Source of the DNA: Variovorax sp. DXTD-1
Lineage (GTDB): Bacteria; Pseudomonadota; Gammaproteobacteria; Burkholderiales; Burkholderiaceae_C
Direction: 5' to 3'
Assembly: GCF_003984625.1 (NCBI RefSeq)
Contig: NZ_RWKH01000028.1
Coordinates: 1 to 64,000, forward strand
Length of the DNA: 64,000 bases
Below are positions 17,025 through 25,016 of the stretch, piece after piece (within the stretch, counting starts at the first letter, position 1; each line of letters starts with the position of its first letter). Below the pieces are notes generated by a model, which had not been told where the DNA came from, did not search any database, and saw only the letters and a list, made by a program, of their open reading frames with translations. Made by a program: the position numbers and the translations under genes.

Positions 17025-17672
17025 ATGAAAAAAGACAATATCCCCCCCTTCTTCGCCACCCTGCAGGCGGCCAACCCGACCCCTGAAACCGAACTTGAAT
17101 ACGCCACGCCCTTCGAGTTGCTGGCCGCCGTGCTGCTGTCGGCGCAGGCGACCGACGTGGGCGTGAACAAGGCCACGCGCAAGCTCTTTCCGGTGGCGAA
17201 CACGCCGCAGGCCATCCTGAGGCTGGGCGTGGAGGGGCTGGAGGAATACATCAAGACCATCGGGCTCTACCGCAGCAAGGCCAAGCACCTGATCGAGACT
17301 TGCCGCATTCTTGTGGAGCAGCACGGCGGCGAAGCGCCGCGCACGCGCGCCGAGCTCGAAGCGCTGCCGGGTGTCGGACGCAAGACCGCCAACGTGGTGC
17401 TCAACGTGGCGTTCGGCGAGGCAACGATCGCCGTGGACACGCACATCTTTCGCGTGAGCAACCGCACCGGGCTTGCGCCGGGCAAGACGCCGCTCGAGGT
17501 AGAGCTCAAGCTGGAGAAGCGCGTGCCTTTCGAGTTTCGGCTGCATGCGCACCACTGGCTCATCCTGCATGGGCGCTACATCTGCGTGGCGCGCATGCCA
17601 AAGTGCTGGGAATGCGCGGTGGCGCCCTACTGCGACTACAAGCCGAAGACCCCGCGGCCCAAATCGGCCTGA
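17025..17672 (+). CDS. nth: Endonuclease III
   Basis: A base-excision-repair DNA glycosylase/AP lyase for oxidised pyrimidines, 215 residues. It has the helix-hairpin-helix LPGVGRKTANVVL with the catalytic Lys, the catalytic Asp in VDTHIFRVSNR, and a C-terminal 4Fe-4S loop with the exact C-x6-C-x2-C-x5-C spacing (CVARMPKCWECAVAPYC). ATG at 17025 (MKKDNIPPFF) gives the usual length; a frame to 16956 adds 23 unlikely Pro-rich residues. It is divergent from the aminotransferase gene. Confidence 0.95.
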   Translation: MKKDNIPPFFATLQAANPTPETELEYATPFELLAAVLLSAQATDVGVNKATRKLFPVANTPQAILRLGVEGLEEYIKTIGLYRSKAKHLIETCRILVEQHGGEAPRTRAELEALPGVGRKTANVVLNVAFGEATIAVDTHIFRVSNRTGLAPGKTPLEVELKLEKRVPFEFRLHAHHWLILHGRYICVARMPKCWECAVAPYCDYKPKTPRPKSA

Positions 17673-17690
17673 GGCCGGCTCGCTTCCAGG

Positions 17691-18587
17691 CTAGAGCTCG
17701 AACGCTTCCGGCTGCCGTCCGTTGATGTCGGTAAAGCCGTATTCACGCGCCAGGTCGGCCACGCGGTGCACGCCGCCGTTTTTCTGCATCACCCCCGCGT
17801 CGGCCGCCAGCGCGGCAATGGCGCGGCCCAGGTAGCGCGGCGACTCGGTTCTTGCGAGCGCTGGGCGTTCATGCCAGTGCGCTTCGTCGGTCTTGTGCCC
17901 GGCGAGCACGAACTCGGTTCGCATCCAGCCCGGTGAAAGCGCGAGCGACGCCACGCCGTGCGGACGGAGTTCCTCGGCCATCCCGAAGGCCAGCCGGTTC
18001 ATTGCCGACTTGGCGAGGTCGTAGAACAGGTTGCCGCGCAGGTACTTGTCGCGGTCCCAGAAGCTGGTGATCGCGATCAGGCCGCTCTTCTGCGCCACCA
18101 TGAGCGGCGCCGCGAACCGGCTCGCGAGCAGGTGGTTGCGCACGCCGCGGTCGAACATCGAGTCCCAGTTGGAAAGCGGGTGCTCCCAGAACGGTGCCTC
18201 GAAAACGCCGCCGAAGGTTTCGTGCCCGCCCCAGGCGTTATTCACCAGCACGTCGAGGCGGCCCTGCTCGCGCTGCACCCGCGCGAAGAGGGCTGCCACG
18301 TCTTCTTCCTGCGTGTGGTCGCAACGCACCGCAATGCCGTGGCCGCCCATGCGCGTGAGTTCGTCGGCCGTGTCGTCGATGCTGCCCGGCAGGGCTTCGA
18401 GTTCCGAGAGCGCAAGGATGCGTCCATAGCTTTCGGCCGGCTGCGCGCGCGTGCTGCGGCCTGTCACGTACACGGTCGCCCCCGCCGCGCCCAGCTCCAG
18501 GGCAGTGCCGCGGCCCGCGCCCCGGCTGGCGCCGGTCACCACGGCCACGCGGCCTTTCAGCGGCTTCTTGATTTCTTCGTCTTGCAT
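17691..18587 (-). CDS. SDR family oxidoreductase (DHRS1-like)
   Basis: A 298-residue short-chain dehydrogenase. The cofactor motif is TGASRGAGRGTALELG (about 19-34), NNAWGG replaces the usual NNAG, and the active site has Ser in ITSFWDR and YDLAK (Tyr-x3-Lys) near 205. The NAWGG motif, length and central insertion resemble the DHRS1-type subfamily. Substrate is unknown. It is convergent with nth, with only an 18-base gap and no clear terminator. It is followed on its upstream side by an AraC-type regulator on the same strand, 49 bases away. Confidence 0.84.
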   Translation of the reverse strand: MQDEEIKKPLKGRVAVVTGASRGAGRGTALELGAAGATVYVTGRSTRAQPAESYGRILALSELEALPGSIDDTADELTRMGGHGIAVRCDHTQEEDVAALFARVQREQGRLDVLVNNAWGGHETFGGVFEAPFWEHPLSNWDSMFDRGVRNHLLASRFAAPLMVAQKSGLIAITSFWDRDKYLRGNLFYDLAKSAMNRLAFGMAEELRPHGVASLALSPGWMRTEFVLAGHKTDEAHWHERPALARTESPRYLGRAIAALAADAGVMQKNGGVHRVADLAREYGFTDINGRQPEAFEL

Positions 18588-18636
18588 CGAGTTCTTTCCT
18601 TTCTCTCCGAGTTCGAAGCCCGAAGGTACCGCCGAC

Positions 18637-19539
18637 TCACGCCGCCGTATTGGAAGAAACCGAAACCGCGCGGCCGAGAAACTCGGTCGGCGTAAGGCCG
18701 CTCAGCGCCTTGAACTCGTTGACGAGGTGCGACTGGTCGTAGAAGCCTCCGTCAAGCGCCAACTCCGCCCAGCCGGGCATGCACGGCCGCGGCTGCCGCA
18801 AGGCGCGCAGGCAGGCATGCAGCCGCGCGAGCCTGCCCCACGTGCGCGGCGAGAGGCCTACCTGCTGTTGGAACAATTGCTGCAAACGGCGCTCGCCGAC
18901 GCCGACCGCCGCAGCCACATCGCGCAGCGATTGCCGCCCACCCGACTGCGCGATCAGCTGCGCCGCCCTTGTTGCGACCACAGGGGTGGCCGGTTGAAGA
19001 GCCGCATCGGCCTGCGCCAGCCGCTGCTGGAGCATGGCGCACAGCACCGCAACGCGCGAGGCGTCGTCTGGCGCAGCTGCCATGCGCTCGCGCAGTTCGG
19101 CGCCCTGGCCACGCCAGAGTTGATCGAGGTGCACCGCGGTGCCGGCAATCTCGCCCGCAGGCATGCCGAGCAGCGCCGCGGCCGCGCCGGGGCGCAGCGT
19201 GACCGACAGCCCCTCGACCCTGCCGCGCAGCCGCACCAGCGCCGGCGCGGCCGAAGCGCCAATGGCCTCGACGGGCTGCCCGGCGCCCTCACCCGCCGAG
19301 GGTGCGTCGCCAAGATTGAAGACCAGTCGCACCGCGCCGTCGGGCAGCACGCGCTCGAGCACTTCGCGCCCGTCAGGCAGCGCTTCGCGGTAGAGCAGGA
19401 TGTGCGCGACGTGCGCACGCAGCGGCGCCGCGACCGGAAAGGCCTGCAATGAGCCCGCAGGCATCGCGGCCTCGGGACCGTGCAAGGGGTCCTCGTCGAG
19501 GCGAACGTACAGGCGCTCGCGGGAAGGCTGTGCAGGCAT
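18637..19539 (-). CDS. AraC-type helix-turn-helix transcriptional regulator
   Basis: A 300-residue regulator. The N-terminal two thirds form a sensor domain of the DUF6597 type (LYREALPDGREVLERVLPDG and a glycine-rich LRPGAAAALLGMPA segment). The C-terminal AraC DNA-binding domain spans about 190-290, with QSLRDVAAAVGVGERRLQQLF and GGFYDQSHLVNEFKALSGLTPTEF. The ligand is unknown. It lies 49 bases upstream of the SDR gene on the same strand, so it may control that gene. Confidence 0.83.
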   Translation of the reverse strand: MPAQPSRERLYVRLDEDPLHGPEAAMPAGSLQAFPVAAPLRAHVAHILLYREALPDGREVLERVLPDGAVRLVFNLGDAPSAGEGAGQPVEAIGASAAPALVRLRGRVEGLSVTLRPGAAAALLGMPAGEIAGTAVHLDQLWRGQGAELRERMAAAPDDASRVAVLCAMLQQRLAQADAALQPATPVVATRAAQLIAQSGGRQSLRDVAAAVGVGERRLQQLFQQQVGLSPRTWGRLARLHACLRALRQPRPCMPGWAELALDGGFYDQSHLVNEFKALSGLTPTEFLGRAVSVSSNTAA

Positions 19540-19581
19540 GGAGCGGATGGGGCAATGGAATGGCGCGGACGCTGCCGCGCG

Positions 19582-20133
19582 TCACCCGCATTCGATCAGC
19601 AGGCACGCCCCATAGTCAATGGGCGCCGACGGCCATTGCGCGGCGGCGTCCACGCGCCGCACGCCGCCATGCAGCAGTTGCACGGCGCGCATCACGCCCG
19701 CATGCGTGACCCACACCGCATCCTCGCCCGACGCGCGCCACTCGTCGAAAGCAGCGCCCGTGCGCTGCATGAAGCTGGCCGTGCTTTCGCCGTACTCGCC
19801 CGGAAGACCGTCGGCGAAATTTCCGGCCCATGCATCGAAGTCGGCACTGGGGATGGATGCCCATGGCCGGCCTTCCCAGGCGCCGAAGTCCATTTCGGCC
19901 AGGCGCTCGTCCACCCGCATGGCAAGGTCCGGGCGCAGCGTGCCGATGGCCTGTGCCAGTTCGGCGCAACGCCGCAAGGGCGAGTGGACCAATGCGATGC
20001 CCGCGGGTATGCGGGCCTGCACGGCGCGCGCAACCGCCAGCGTCGCCTCCATCGGCACGCCGACATCCGTGACGCCATAGCAAAGGCCCGGCGCAGCGTC
20101 GGTTTGCGCATGGCGGACCAGCCACAGCTTCAT
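19582..20133 (-). CDS. cobC: Histidine phosphatase family protein, probable alpha-ribazole phosphatase
   Basis: A 183-residue phosphoglycerate-mutase-like phosphatase. LVRHAQTD (His8) carries the phosphohistidine, and the second His lies in VTHAGVMRAV. Broad-family members dephosphorylate many substrates, but the gene overlaps cobS by ATGA (20130-20133) and cobT follows upstream. The expected role is therefore removal of phosphate from alpha-ribazole 5'-phosphate or adenosylcobalamin 5'-phosphate during nucleotide-loop assembly. ATG at 20133 starts at MKLWLVRHAQ; a frame to 20262 only runs through cobS. Confidence 0.8.
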   Translation of the reverse strand: MKLWLVRHAQTDAAPGLCYGVTDVGVPMEATLAVARAVQARIPAGIALVHSPLRRCAELAQAIGTLRPDLAMRVDERLAEMDFGAWEGRPWASIPSADFDAWAGNFADGLPGEYGESTASFMQRTGAAFDEWRASGEDAVWVTHAGVMRAVQLLHGGVRRVDAAAQWPSAPIDYGACLLIECG

Positions 20134-20924
20134 GCCTGCCACGCCAGTGCAAGATAGAGCGCAAGCTCGCACACCTGCTGCGTAGCGCCGAGCCCGTCGC
20201 CGGTGAAGCCTTGCAGCCGGCGCCGGAACATGCGCGCCATGACCAACGCCGCAAGCGCGCATGTCGCCATCATGGCCGCCGTTCGTGCAGGGCCCTGCGT
20301 CACAAGCACCAGCGCAAGGGCCGGAACCGACCAGAGCATGCCGACCAGCAAGGCGCCGCCGCCAATTGCATCGGCCAGCGGCTTGGCCTTGCTCGCGCCA
20401 GCATCACCCACATACGGCAACCAGCGAATCAAAAACAGCGGCGCCAGCCGTGACAACACATGCGCACCGACGATGGCGGCTGCCACTGCTTGCAGGCCCT
20501 GCCCTGCCAGCGAAGCAAGCAGCGCAGCCTTCAAACCGAGTGCCAGCACCAACGCAATGGCGCCGAATGCACCAATCCGCGAGTCCTTCATGATCTCGAG
20601 CGCGCGGTTGCGGTCGGCCGATCCGCCCAGCCCATCGGCCACGTCGGCCAAGCCGTCCTCATGAAAGGCGCCGGTGAGCAGCACGGTCGCCACCATGCTC
20701 AGCAGCGCCGCTGCCAGTGCACCGGATGGGCCCGGCAGGCCCTGCAGCGCCAGGACGAAAACTGTTGCCCCCACAAACCCCACGAGCCAGCCGACGCCCG
20801 GAAAATGCGCCGCGCTCGCGCGCAGCATCTGCGGGCTGAATCCGACCCACTCGGCGAGCCGGCCGGTCACCGGCAACCGCGTGAAGAACTGCAGGGCCAG
20901 CAGGTAGTGGCGAACGCCGTTCAT
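20130..20924 (-). CDS. cobS: Adenosylcobinamide-GDP ribazoletransferase (cobalamin synthase)
   Basis: An inner-membrane enzyme of 264 residues that joins alpha-ribazole to adenosylcobinamide-GDP, the last step of the cobalamin pathway. The hallmark segment LLTGAFHEDGLADVADG with DRNRALEIMKDSRIGAFG is complete. Several hydrophobic helices cover the rest. It sits between cobT (6-base gap) and the phosphatase gene (4-base overlap) on the minus strand. Confidence 0.94.
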   Translation of the reverse strand: MNGVRHYLLALQFFTRLPVTGRLAEWVGFSPQMLRASAAHFPGVGWLVGFVGATVFVLALQGLPGPSGALAAALLSMVATVLLTGAFHEDGLADVADGLGGSADRNRALEIMKDSRIGAFGAIALVLALGLKAALLASLAGQGLQAVAAAIVGAHVLSRLAPLFLIRWLPYVGDAGASKAKPLADAIGGGALLVGMLWSVPALALVLVTQGPARTAAMMATCALAALVMARMFRRRLQGFTGDGLGATQQVCELALYLALAWQA

Positions 20925-20930
20925 CGCGCT

Positions 20931-21977
20931 TCAGCTGTCCTTGCGCGACACGCCCGCCGCCTCGAAGCTCGCCATTTCGCGCAGGATGCGGCAGGCCGAT
21001 TCGAGCAGCGGCCACGCCAGCGCGCCGCCAGAGCCTTCGCCAAGGCGCAAGTCGAGATTCAGCAAAGGCTCCAACCCGAGGTGCTTCAACAACAGCGCAT
21101 GCCCCGGTTCCGCCGAGCTGTGCGCGGCCACGCACCGCTGCACCACATGCGGTTGCAGCGCCCCTGCAACCAGCACCGCCGCGCTCGCGATGAATCCGTC
21201 GACCACGATCACGCGCCGCTCTTCTGCCGCCTGCAGCACCGCGCCGACCAATGTGGCAAGTTCGAAGCCGCCGAACGCAGCCAATGCATCCAGCGGCGCG
21301 GCGGCCGATGCATGCAGGGCCAACACTTCGCGCAGCACCGTGCGCTTGCGCGCGAGCCCGGCGGCGTCGAGCCCGGTGCCAGCGCCGGTGCAGGCGTCAA
21401 TATCGAGTCCGGCCAGACGCGCAAGCAGCATGGCCGCCGCCGAGCTGTTGCCGATGCCCATTTCGCCGAGCAGCAAGGCATTGCCGGGGAGCGCGCGCAC
21501 CACCTCTCGGCCGTTGGCAATGGCTTGCGCGCATTGCTCTGCCGTCATTGCAGGGCCGGCCGAGGCATCGACGGTGCCGGCGGCGATGCGGCGCGACACC
21601 AGCCCCGGGCGCGCCTGGAAGTCGCGCCGCACGCCGCAGTCGACCACCGTCAGCGCCAGCCCGTGCTGGCGCGCAAGCACGCTCACGGCCGCGCCGCCTG
21701 CAAGAAAGTTCTCGACCATCTGCCAGGTCACGTCGCTCGGAAACGCGGAGACACCGCGTGCCGCCAAGCCGTGGTCGCCCGCGCACACCAACATCTGCGG
21801 CGCTTCGAGCACGGGCGTTTCGCTGCCCAGGATCAGGCCGATGCGCAGGGCCAGGCTCTCGAGGCGGCCTAGCGCGCCAAGCGGCTTGGTCTTGTTGTCG
21901 AGCGCGCCCTGCAGCCGTGCTGCAAGCGCGTCGTCGCGGATGTCGGAGATGGAAGGAATGGTGTTCTTGTCAGTCAT
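20931..21977 (-). CDS. cobT: Nicotinate-nucleotide--dimethylbenzimidazole phosphoribosyltransferase
   Basis: A 348-residue cytoplasmic enzyme that makes alpha-ribazole phosphate from nicotinate mononucleotide and the lower-ligand base. Signatures are KTKPLGALGRLE, CAGDHGLAARGVSAFP, LLGEMGIGNSSAAAML, and the catalytic-Glu region LRLGEGSGGALAW near the C-terminus. Its ATG overlaps the cobQ stop (21974-21977), so the cobQ-cobT-cobS-phosphatase order is one coupled unit. Confidence 0.95.
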   Translation of the reverse strand: MTDKNTIPSISDIRDDALAARLQGALDNKTKPLGALGRLESLALRIGLILGSETPVLEAPQMLVCAGDHGLAARGVSAFPSDVTWQMVENFLAGGAAVSVLARQHGLALTVVDCGVRRDFQARPGLVSRRIAAGTVDASAGPAMTAEQCAQAIANGREVVRALPGNALLLGEMGIGNSSAAAMLLARLAGLDIDACTGAGTGLDAAGLARKRTVLREVLALHASAAAPLDALAAFGGFELATLVGAVLQAAEERRVIVVDGFIASAAVLVAGALQPHVVQRCVAAHSSAEPGHALLLKHLGLEPLLNLDLRLGEGSGGALAWPLLESACRILREMASFEAAGVSRKDS

Positions 21978-23413
21978 GCGATCAGGCCTTGCAGCACGCC
22001 GGCCTCGAAGTGGGTGTCGATGAAATCGGCCAGGCCGCCAAAGGTGGAATCGAGCGTGGGCGCCGCGGTGCCGAAGAGCGCGTGCAACGCGGCCGCATCT
22101 TCGAACAAGCCGTGCAGGTAAAGCCCCAGCACATTGCCGCGCGCGTTCTGCCAGGCCAGGCCTTCGGGCATCACGGCATGGCCGTCCTGCGCCATTTGCG
22201 GGTGTAGCGCGGTATGGCCGTGGTGAATCTCGTAGCCCGCTACCGGCACGTTAGAAAGCGAAGCCCATTGGCCGCCCAGTTCGCCGAAGGCGGCGGCCCG
22301 GTGGCGCACGATTTTCTCGCGCTCGAACACGGTGACGAGCGGCAGCAGCCCCAGGCCGGGCGCATTGCCGTCGATGCCATGCGGATCGACCAGCGCCTCG
22401 CCCAGCATCTGCAAGCCGCCGCAAACACCGAGCACAGCGCCCCCGGCGGCCGCGTGCGTGGCAATGGCACGGTCCAGCCCCTGCGCGCGCAGCCACGCCA
22501 GGTCGCCGCTGGTGTGCTTGGAGCCGGGCAGCACGATCCAGTCGGCGCCGGCCAGGTCTGCCGGTGCGCGCGCCCACACCAGCCGAACGCCGGGCACATT
22601 CTTGAGCGGCTGGAACTCGTCCAGATTGCTGATGCGCGGATACGCCACCACGGCCACGGTACGCGTGACGATGCCGCTCGAGCGGCTTCGGTCGTCGAAC
22701 ACGCCGTCTTCCTCCGGCAGGCCGTGCTGCCACCACATCGGCAACGTGGCCACGGTGGGAACGCCTGTCAGTGCCTGCAGTTGCTGCGGCGCCGGGGCCA
22801 GCAGCGAGGCATCCCCTCGAAACTTGTTGAGCACGAAGCCGCGCAGCAACGCGCGGTCGCTCTCGGGCATCAACGCCCAGGTGCCATACAGATGCGCAAA
22901 GGCTCCGCCGCGGTCGATGTCCGTCACCAGCAGGCAGCGGGCATTTGCATGCCGGGCCACGCGCAGGTTGACGATGTCGCTTGCCATCAGGTTGATCTCG
23001 GCCGGCGAGCCGGCGCCTTCGATCACCACCACGTCGTTCTCGGCGCGCAGTTCATCGAATGCCGAAGCAATTTGCGGCCACACGCGCTCGCTGCGCCCGC
23101 GCCAGGGCATGGCCGTGAGCTCTTCATTCACCTGCCCCATCAGCACCACCTGGCTGTGGGTGTCGCGCTCGGGCTTGAGCAGCAGCGGGTTCATGCGCAC
23201 GTGCGGCACGGCGCCCGCCGCCAGCGCCTGAAAGTATTGCGCGCTGCCGATCTCGCCGCCATCGACCACGCGGGCGTTGTTGCTCATGTTCTGCGCCTTG
23301 AAAGGCGCCACCTTCAGGCCCTGCCGCGCATACCAGCGGCACAGCGCAGTGACCAGCCAGCTCTTGCCGGCGCCACTGGTCGTGCCCAGAACCATCACGC
23401 ATCGGGTTGTCAT
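21974..23413 (-). CDS. cobQ: Cobyric acid synthase
   Basis: A glutamine-dependent amidase of 479 residues that amidates adenosylcobyrinic acid a,c-diamide at four positions to give adenosylcobyric acid. The N-terminal ATP-binding part has the P-loop LGTTSGAGKSWLVTAL and FKAQNMSNNARV; the C-terminal class I amidotransferase domain has its nucleophile Cys in GVCGGLQMLG (about 325-330), and HHGHTALH supplies the His region. It leads cluster A. I saw no cobalamin riboswitch in the 85 bases between it and the efflux terminator. Confidence 0.95.
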   Translation of the reverse strand: MTTRCVMVLGTTSGAGKSWLVTALCRWYARQGLKVAPFKAQNMSNNARVVDGGEIGSAQYFQALAAGAVPHVRMNPLLLKPERDTHSQVVLMGQVNEELTAMPWRGRSERVWPQIASAFDELRAENDVVVIEGAGSPAEINLMASDIVNLRVARHANARCLLVTDIDRGGAFAHLYGTWALMPESDRALLRGFVLNKFRGDASLLAPAPQQLQALTGVPTVATLPMWWQHGLPEEDGVFDDRSRSSGIVTRTVAVVAYPRISNLDEFQPLKNVPGVRLVWARAPADLAGADWIVLPGSKHTSGDLAWLRAQGLDRAIATHAAAGGAVLGVCGGLQMLGEALVDPHGIDGNAPGLGLLPLVTVFEREKIVRHRAAAFGELGGQWASLSNVPVAGYEIHHGHTALHPQMAQDGHAVMPEGLAWQNARGNVLGLYLHGLFEDAAALHALFGTAAPTLDSTFGGLADFIDTHFEAGVLQGLIA

Positions 23414-23468
23414 GCGGCTATTGTCCGTTGTGGCCGCGTGCCGCTTTCCTCGAAGCGCGGCTGCCCAA

Positions 23469-23493
23469 AGAAAAAGGGGCTTGCGCCCCTTTG
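23469..23493 (-). terminator. Rho-independent terminator of the efflux operon
   Basis: AAAGGGGC-TTGC-GCCCCTTT forms a perfect 8-bp stem (23473-23492). On the minus strand it is followed by TTTTCTTT. It lies 7 bases past the stop of the outer-membrane channel gene and in front of cobQ, so it separates the efflux operon from the cobalamin cluster. Confidence 0.82.
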
Positions 23494-23498
23494 GTGTT

Positions 23499-24998
23499 TC
23501 AGCGTGCCGCGGTCTGCACCGCGCCCGGCGAACCGGGCTCAGGCTGCGCCTTCGCCGTGGCGGCAGGCACGTCCCATCCGCCGCCGATGGCGCGGATCAG
23601 CCCCACGGCCGCCTGGTATTGCGCCGACTTCACCTGCAGCGCCTGGCGCCGGTTGCGCAATTCGCTGCGGCGGGCGTCGAGCAGGTCGAGCTGGCTGATG
23701 TAGCCGTTGCGGTAGCGCGTGTCCGACAAGCTGGTCGCGCGCTGGGCCGAAGTGACGGCCTGCGCCTGCACGGTCGACTGCTCCTGCAGGATGCGGATGG
23801 CGGAGAGCTGGTCTTCCACCTCCTGGAACGCCACGAGCACCTGGTTGCGGTAGTTGGCAAGCGCACCGTCGAGCTGCGCGTTGGCGCCCTGCACGCCGGC
23901 TTCGCGGCGGCCGCCGTCGAAGATCGGCAGCGACAGCAGAGCCCCCACGCCCCACGAGCGGGCCGACCACTTGAACAGGTCGCCGATTTCGGGCGACGCA
24001 TAGCCGGCGGCGCCGGTCAGCGAGATGTCCGGGAACCACGCGGCCTGCGCCACGCCCACACGGGCCTGCGCCGCGAGCACGGCGTTCTGTGCGGCCGAGA
24101 CGTCCGGGCGCCGCGTGAGCACCGTGGCCGGCACGCCCGGCGGCACCGACGGCAGCGCGGTGGCCCACTCGTCGGTACGCAGGCCAAAGCTGGAGGCCGA
24201 GTCGCCCACCAGCACTGCAAGCGCATGCTCGACCTGCGCACGCTGGCGGTCGAGCGCGAGCGCATCCGATTCGGTGGACGACACCTCGGTCTGCACGCGT
24301 GCCACGTCGAGCTCGGCAATGTCACCCGCCTGCTGGCGGCGCTGCGTCAGGCGCAGCGTGTCGCGGTAGGCCTCGACCTGCTCGCGCACCAGCGCGCGCT
24401 CGGCGTCGAGCGCGCGCAGTTGCAGATAGGTCTGCGCCACCTCGGCCTGCACGGCAAGGCGCGTGCTTTGCAGCAGCGCTTCGCGGCTGGCTGCATCGAG
24501 CTTGGCCGCATTGCTCGCGCCCGAGAGCCGGCCGAACAGGTCGACCTCGTACGAGAACGTGGCGCCGATGTTGGTCATCGTGGCCGGCCGGGTGCTGGCC
24601 GTGGCCTTGTCGAGGCCCGCGCCGCGATTCGCGCCGGCGCCCAGGCCGATCTGCGGCAGGCGGTCGGCCTGGGCGCTGCGCGCCAGGGCGCGAGCTTCCG
24701 CAAGCCGGGCCGCGGCGGCCTGGATGTTGTTGTTGTTGACGTTGGCCTTTTCGACCAGCGCATTGAGCACCGGGTCGTTGAATGCCAGCCACCAGGCGCC
24801 GCGGGCCTGCGCTTCGGAAGGCACCGCACGCGTCCAGCCCGCGGGCGGGGCGGCGCCCTGCTCCTTGAACTGGGCGGTGGTCTGGATCTCCGGCACGCCG
24901 GAGGGCACGGTCGCGCAGCCGGCCAGTGCCAGGGCTGCCACCAGCGGCAGCAAGGCGGTGCGAAGCGGCTTGATCCAAGGTTGTACTGAGAATTTCAT
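23499..24998 (-). CDS. Efflux outer-membrane lipoprotein (NodT/OprM family)
   Basis: The TolC-like outer-membrane channel of a tripartite RND pump, 499 residues. The start MKFSVQPWIKPLRTALLPLV leads to the lipobox LAGC, so the protein is acylated at Cys. The two repeated OEP domains are visible: the equatorial NNNNIQAAAARLAEARALAR segment, the helix LRALDAERALVREQVEAYRDTL, and DLLDARRSELRNRRQAL in the second repeat. It is the last gene of the adaptor-pump-channel operon, 18 bases after the pump gene. Substrates are unknown. Confidence 0.92.
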   Translation of the reverse strand: MKFSVQPWIKPLRTALLPLVAALALAGCATVPSGVPEIQTTAQFKEQGAAPPAGWTRAVPSEAQARGAWWLAFNDPVLNALVEKANVNNNNIQAAAARLAEARALARSAQADRLPQIGLGAGANRGAGLDKATASTRPATMTNIGATFSYEVDLFGRLSGASNAAKLDAASREALLQSTRLAVQAEVAQTYLQLRALDAERALVREQVEAYRDTLRLTQRRQQAGDIAELDVARVQTEVSSTESDALALDRQRAQVEHALAVLVGDSASSFGLRTDEWATALPSVPPGVPATVLTRRPDVSAAQNAVLAAQARVGVAQAAWFPDISLTGAAGYASPEIGDLFKWSARSWGVGALLSLPIFDGGRREAGVQGANAQLDGALANYRNQVLVAFQEVEDQLSAIRILQEQSTVQAQAVTSAQRATSLSDTRYRNGYISQLDLLDARRSELRNRRQALQVKSAQYQAAVGLIRAIGGGWDVPAATAKAQPEPGSPGAVQTAAR

Positions 24999-25016
24999 GA
25001 TGAGCTTTCTTCTCGA

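Noticed and set aside
23414..23498. Possible second cobalamin riboswitch before cobQ
   Set aside because: The gap is only 85 bases and is filled by the efflux terminator; no aptamer blocks are present.
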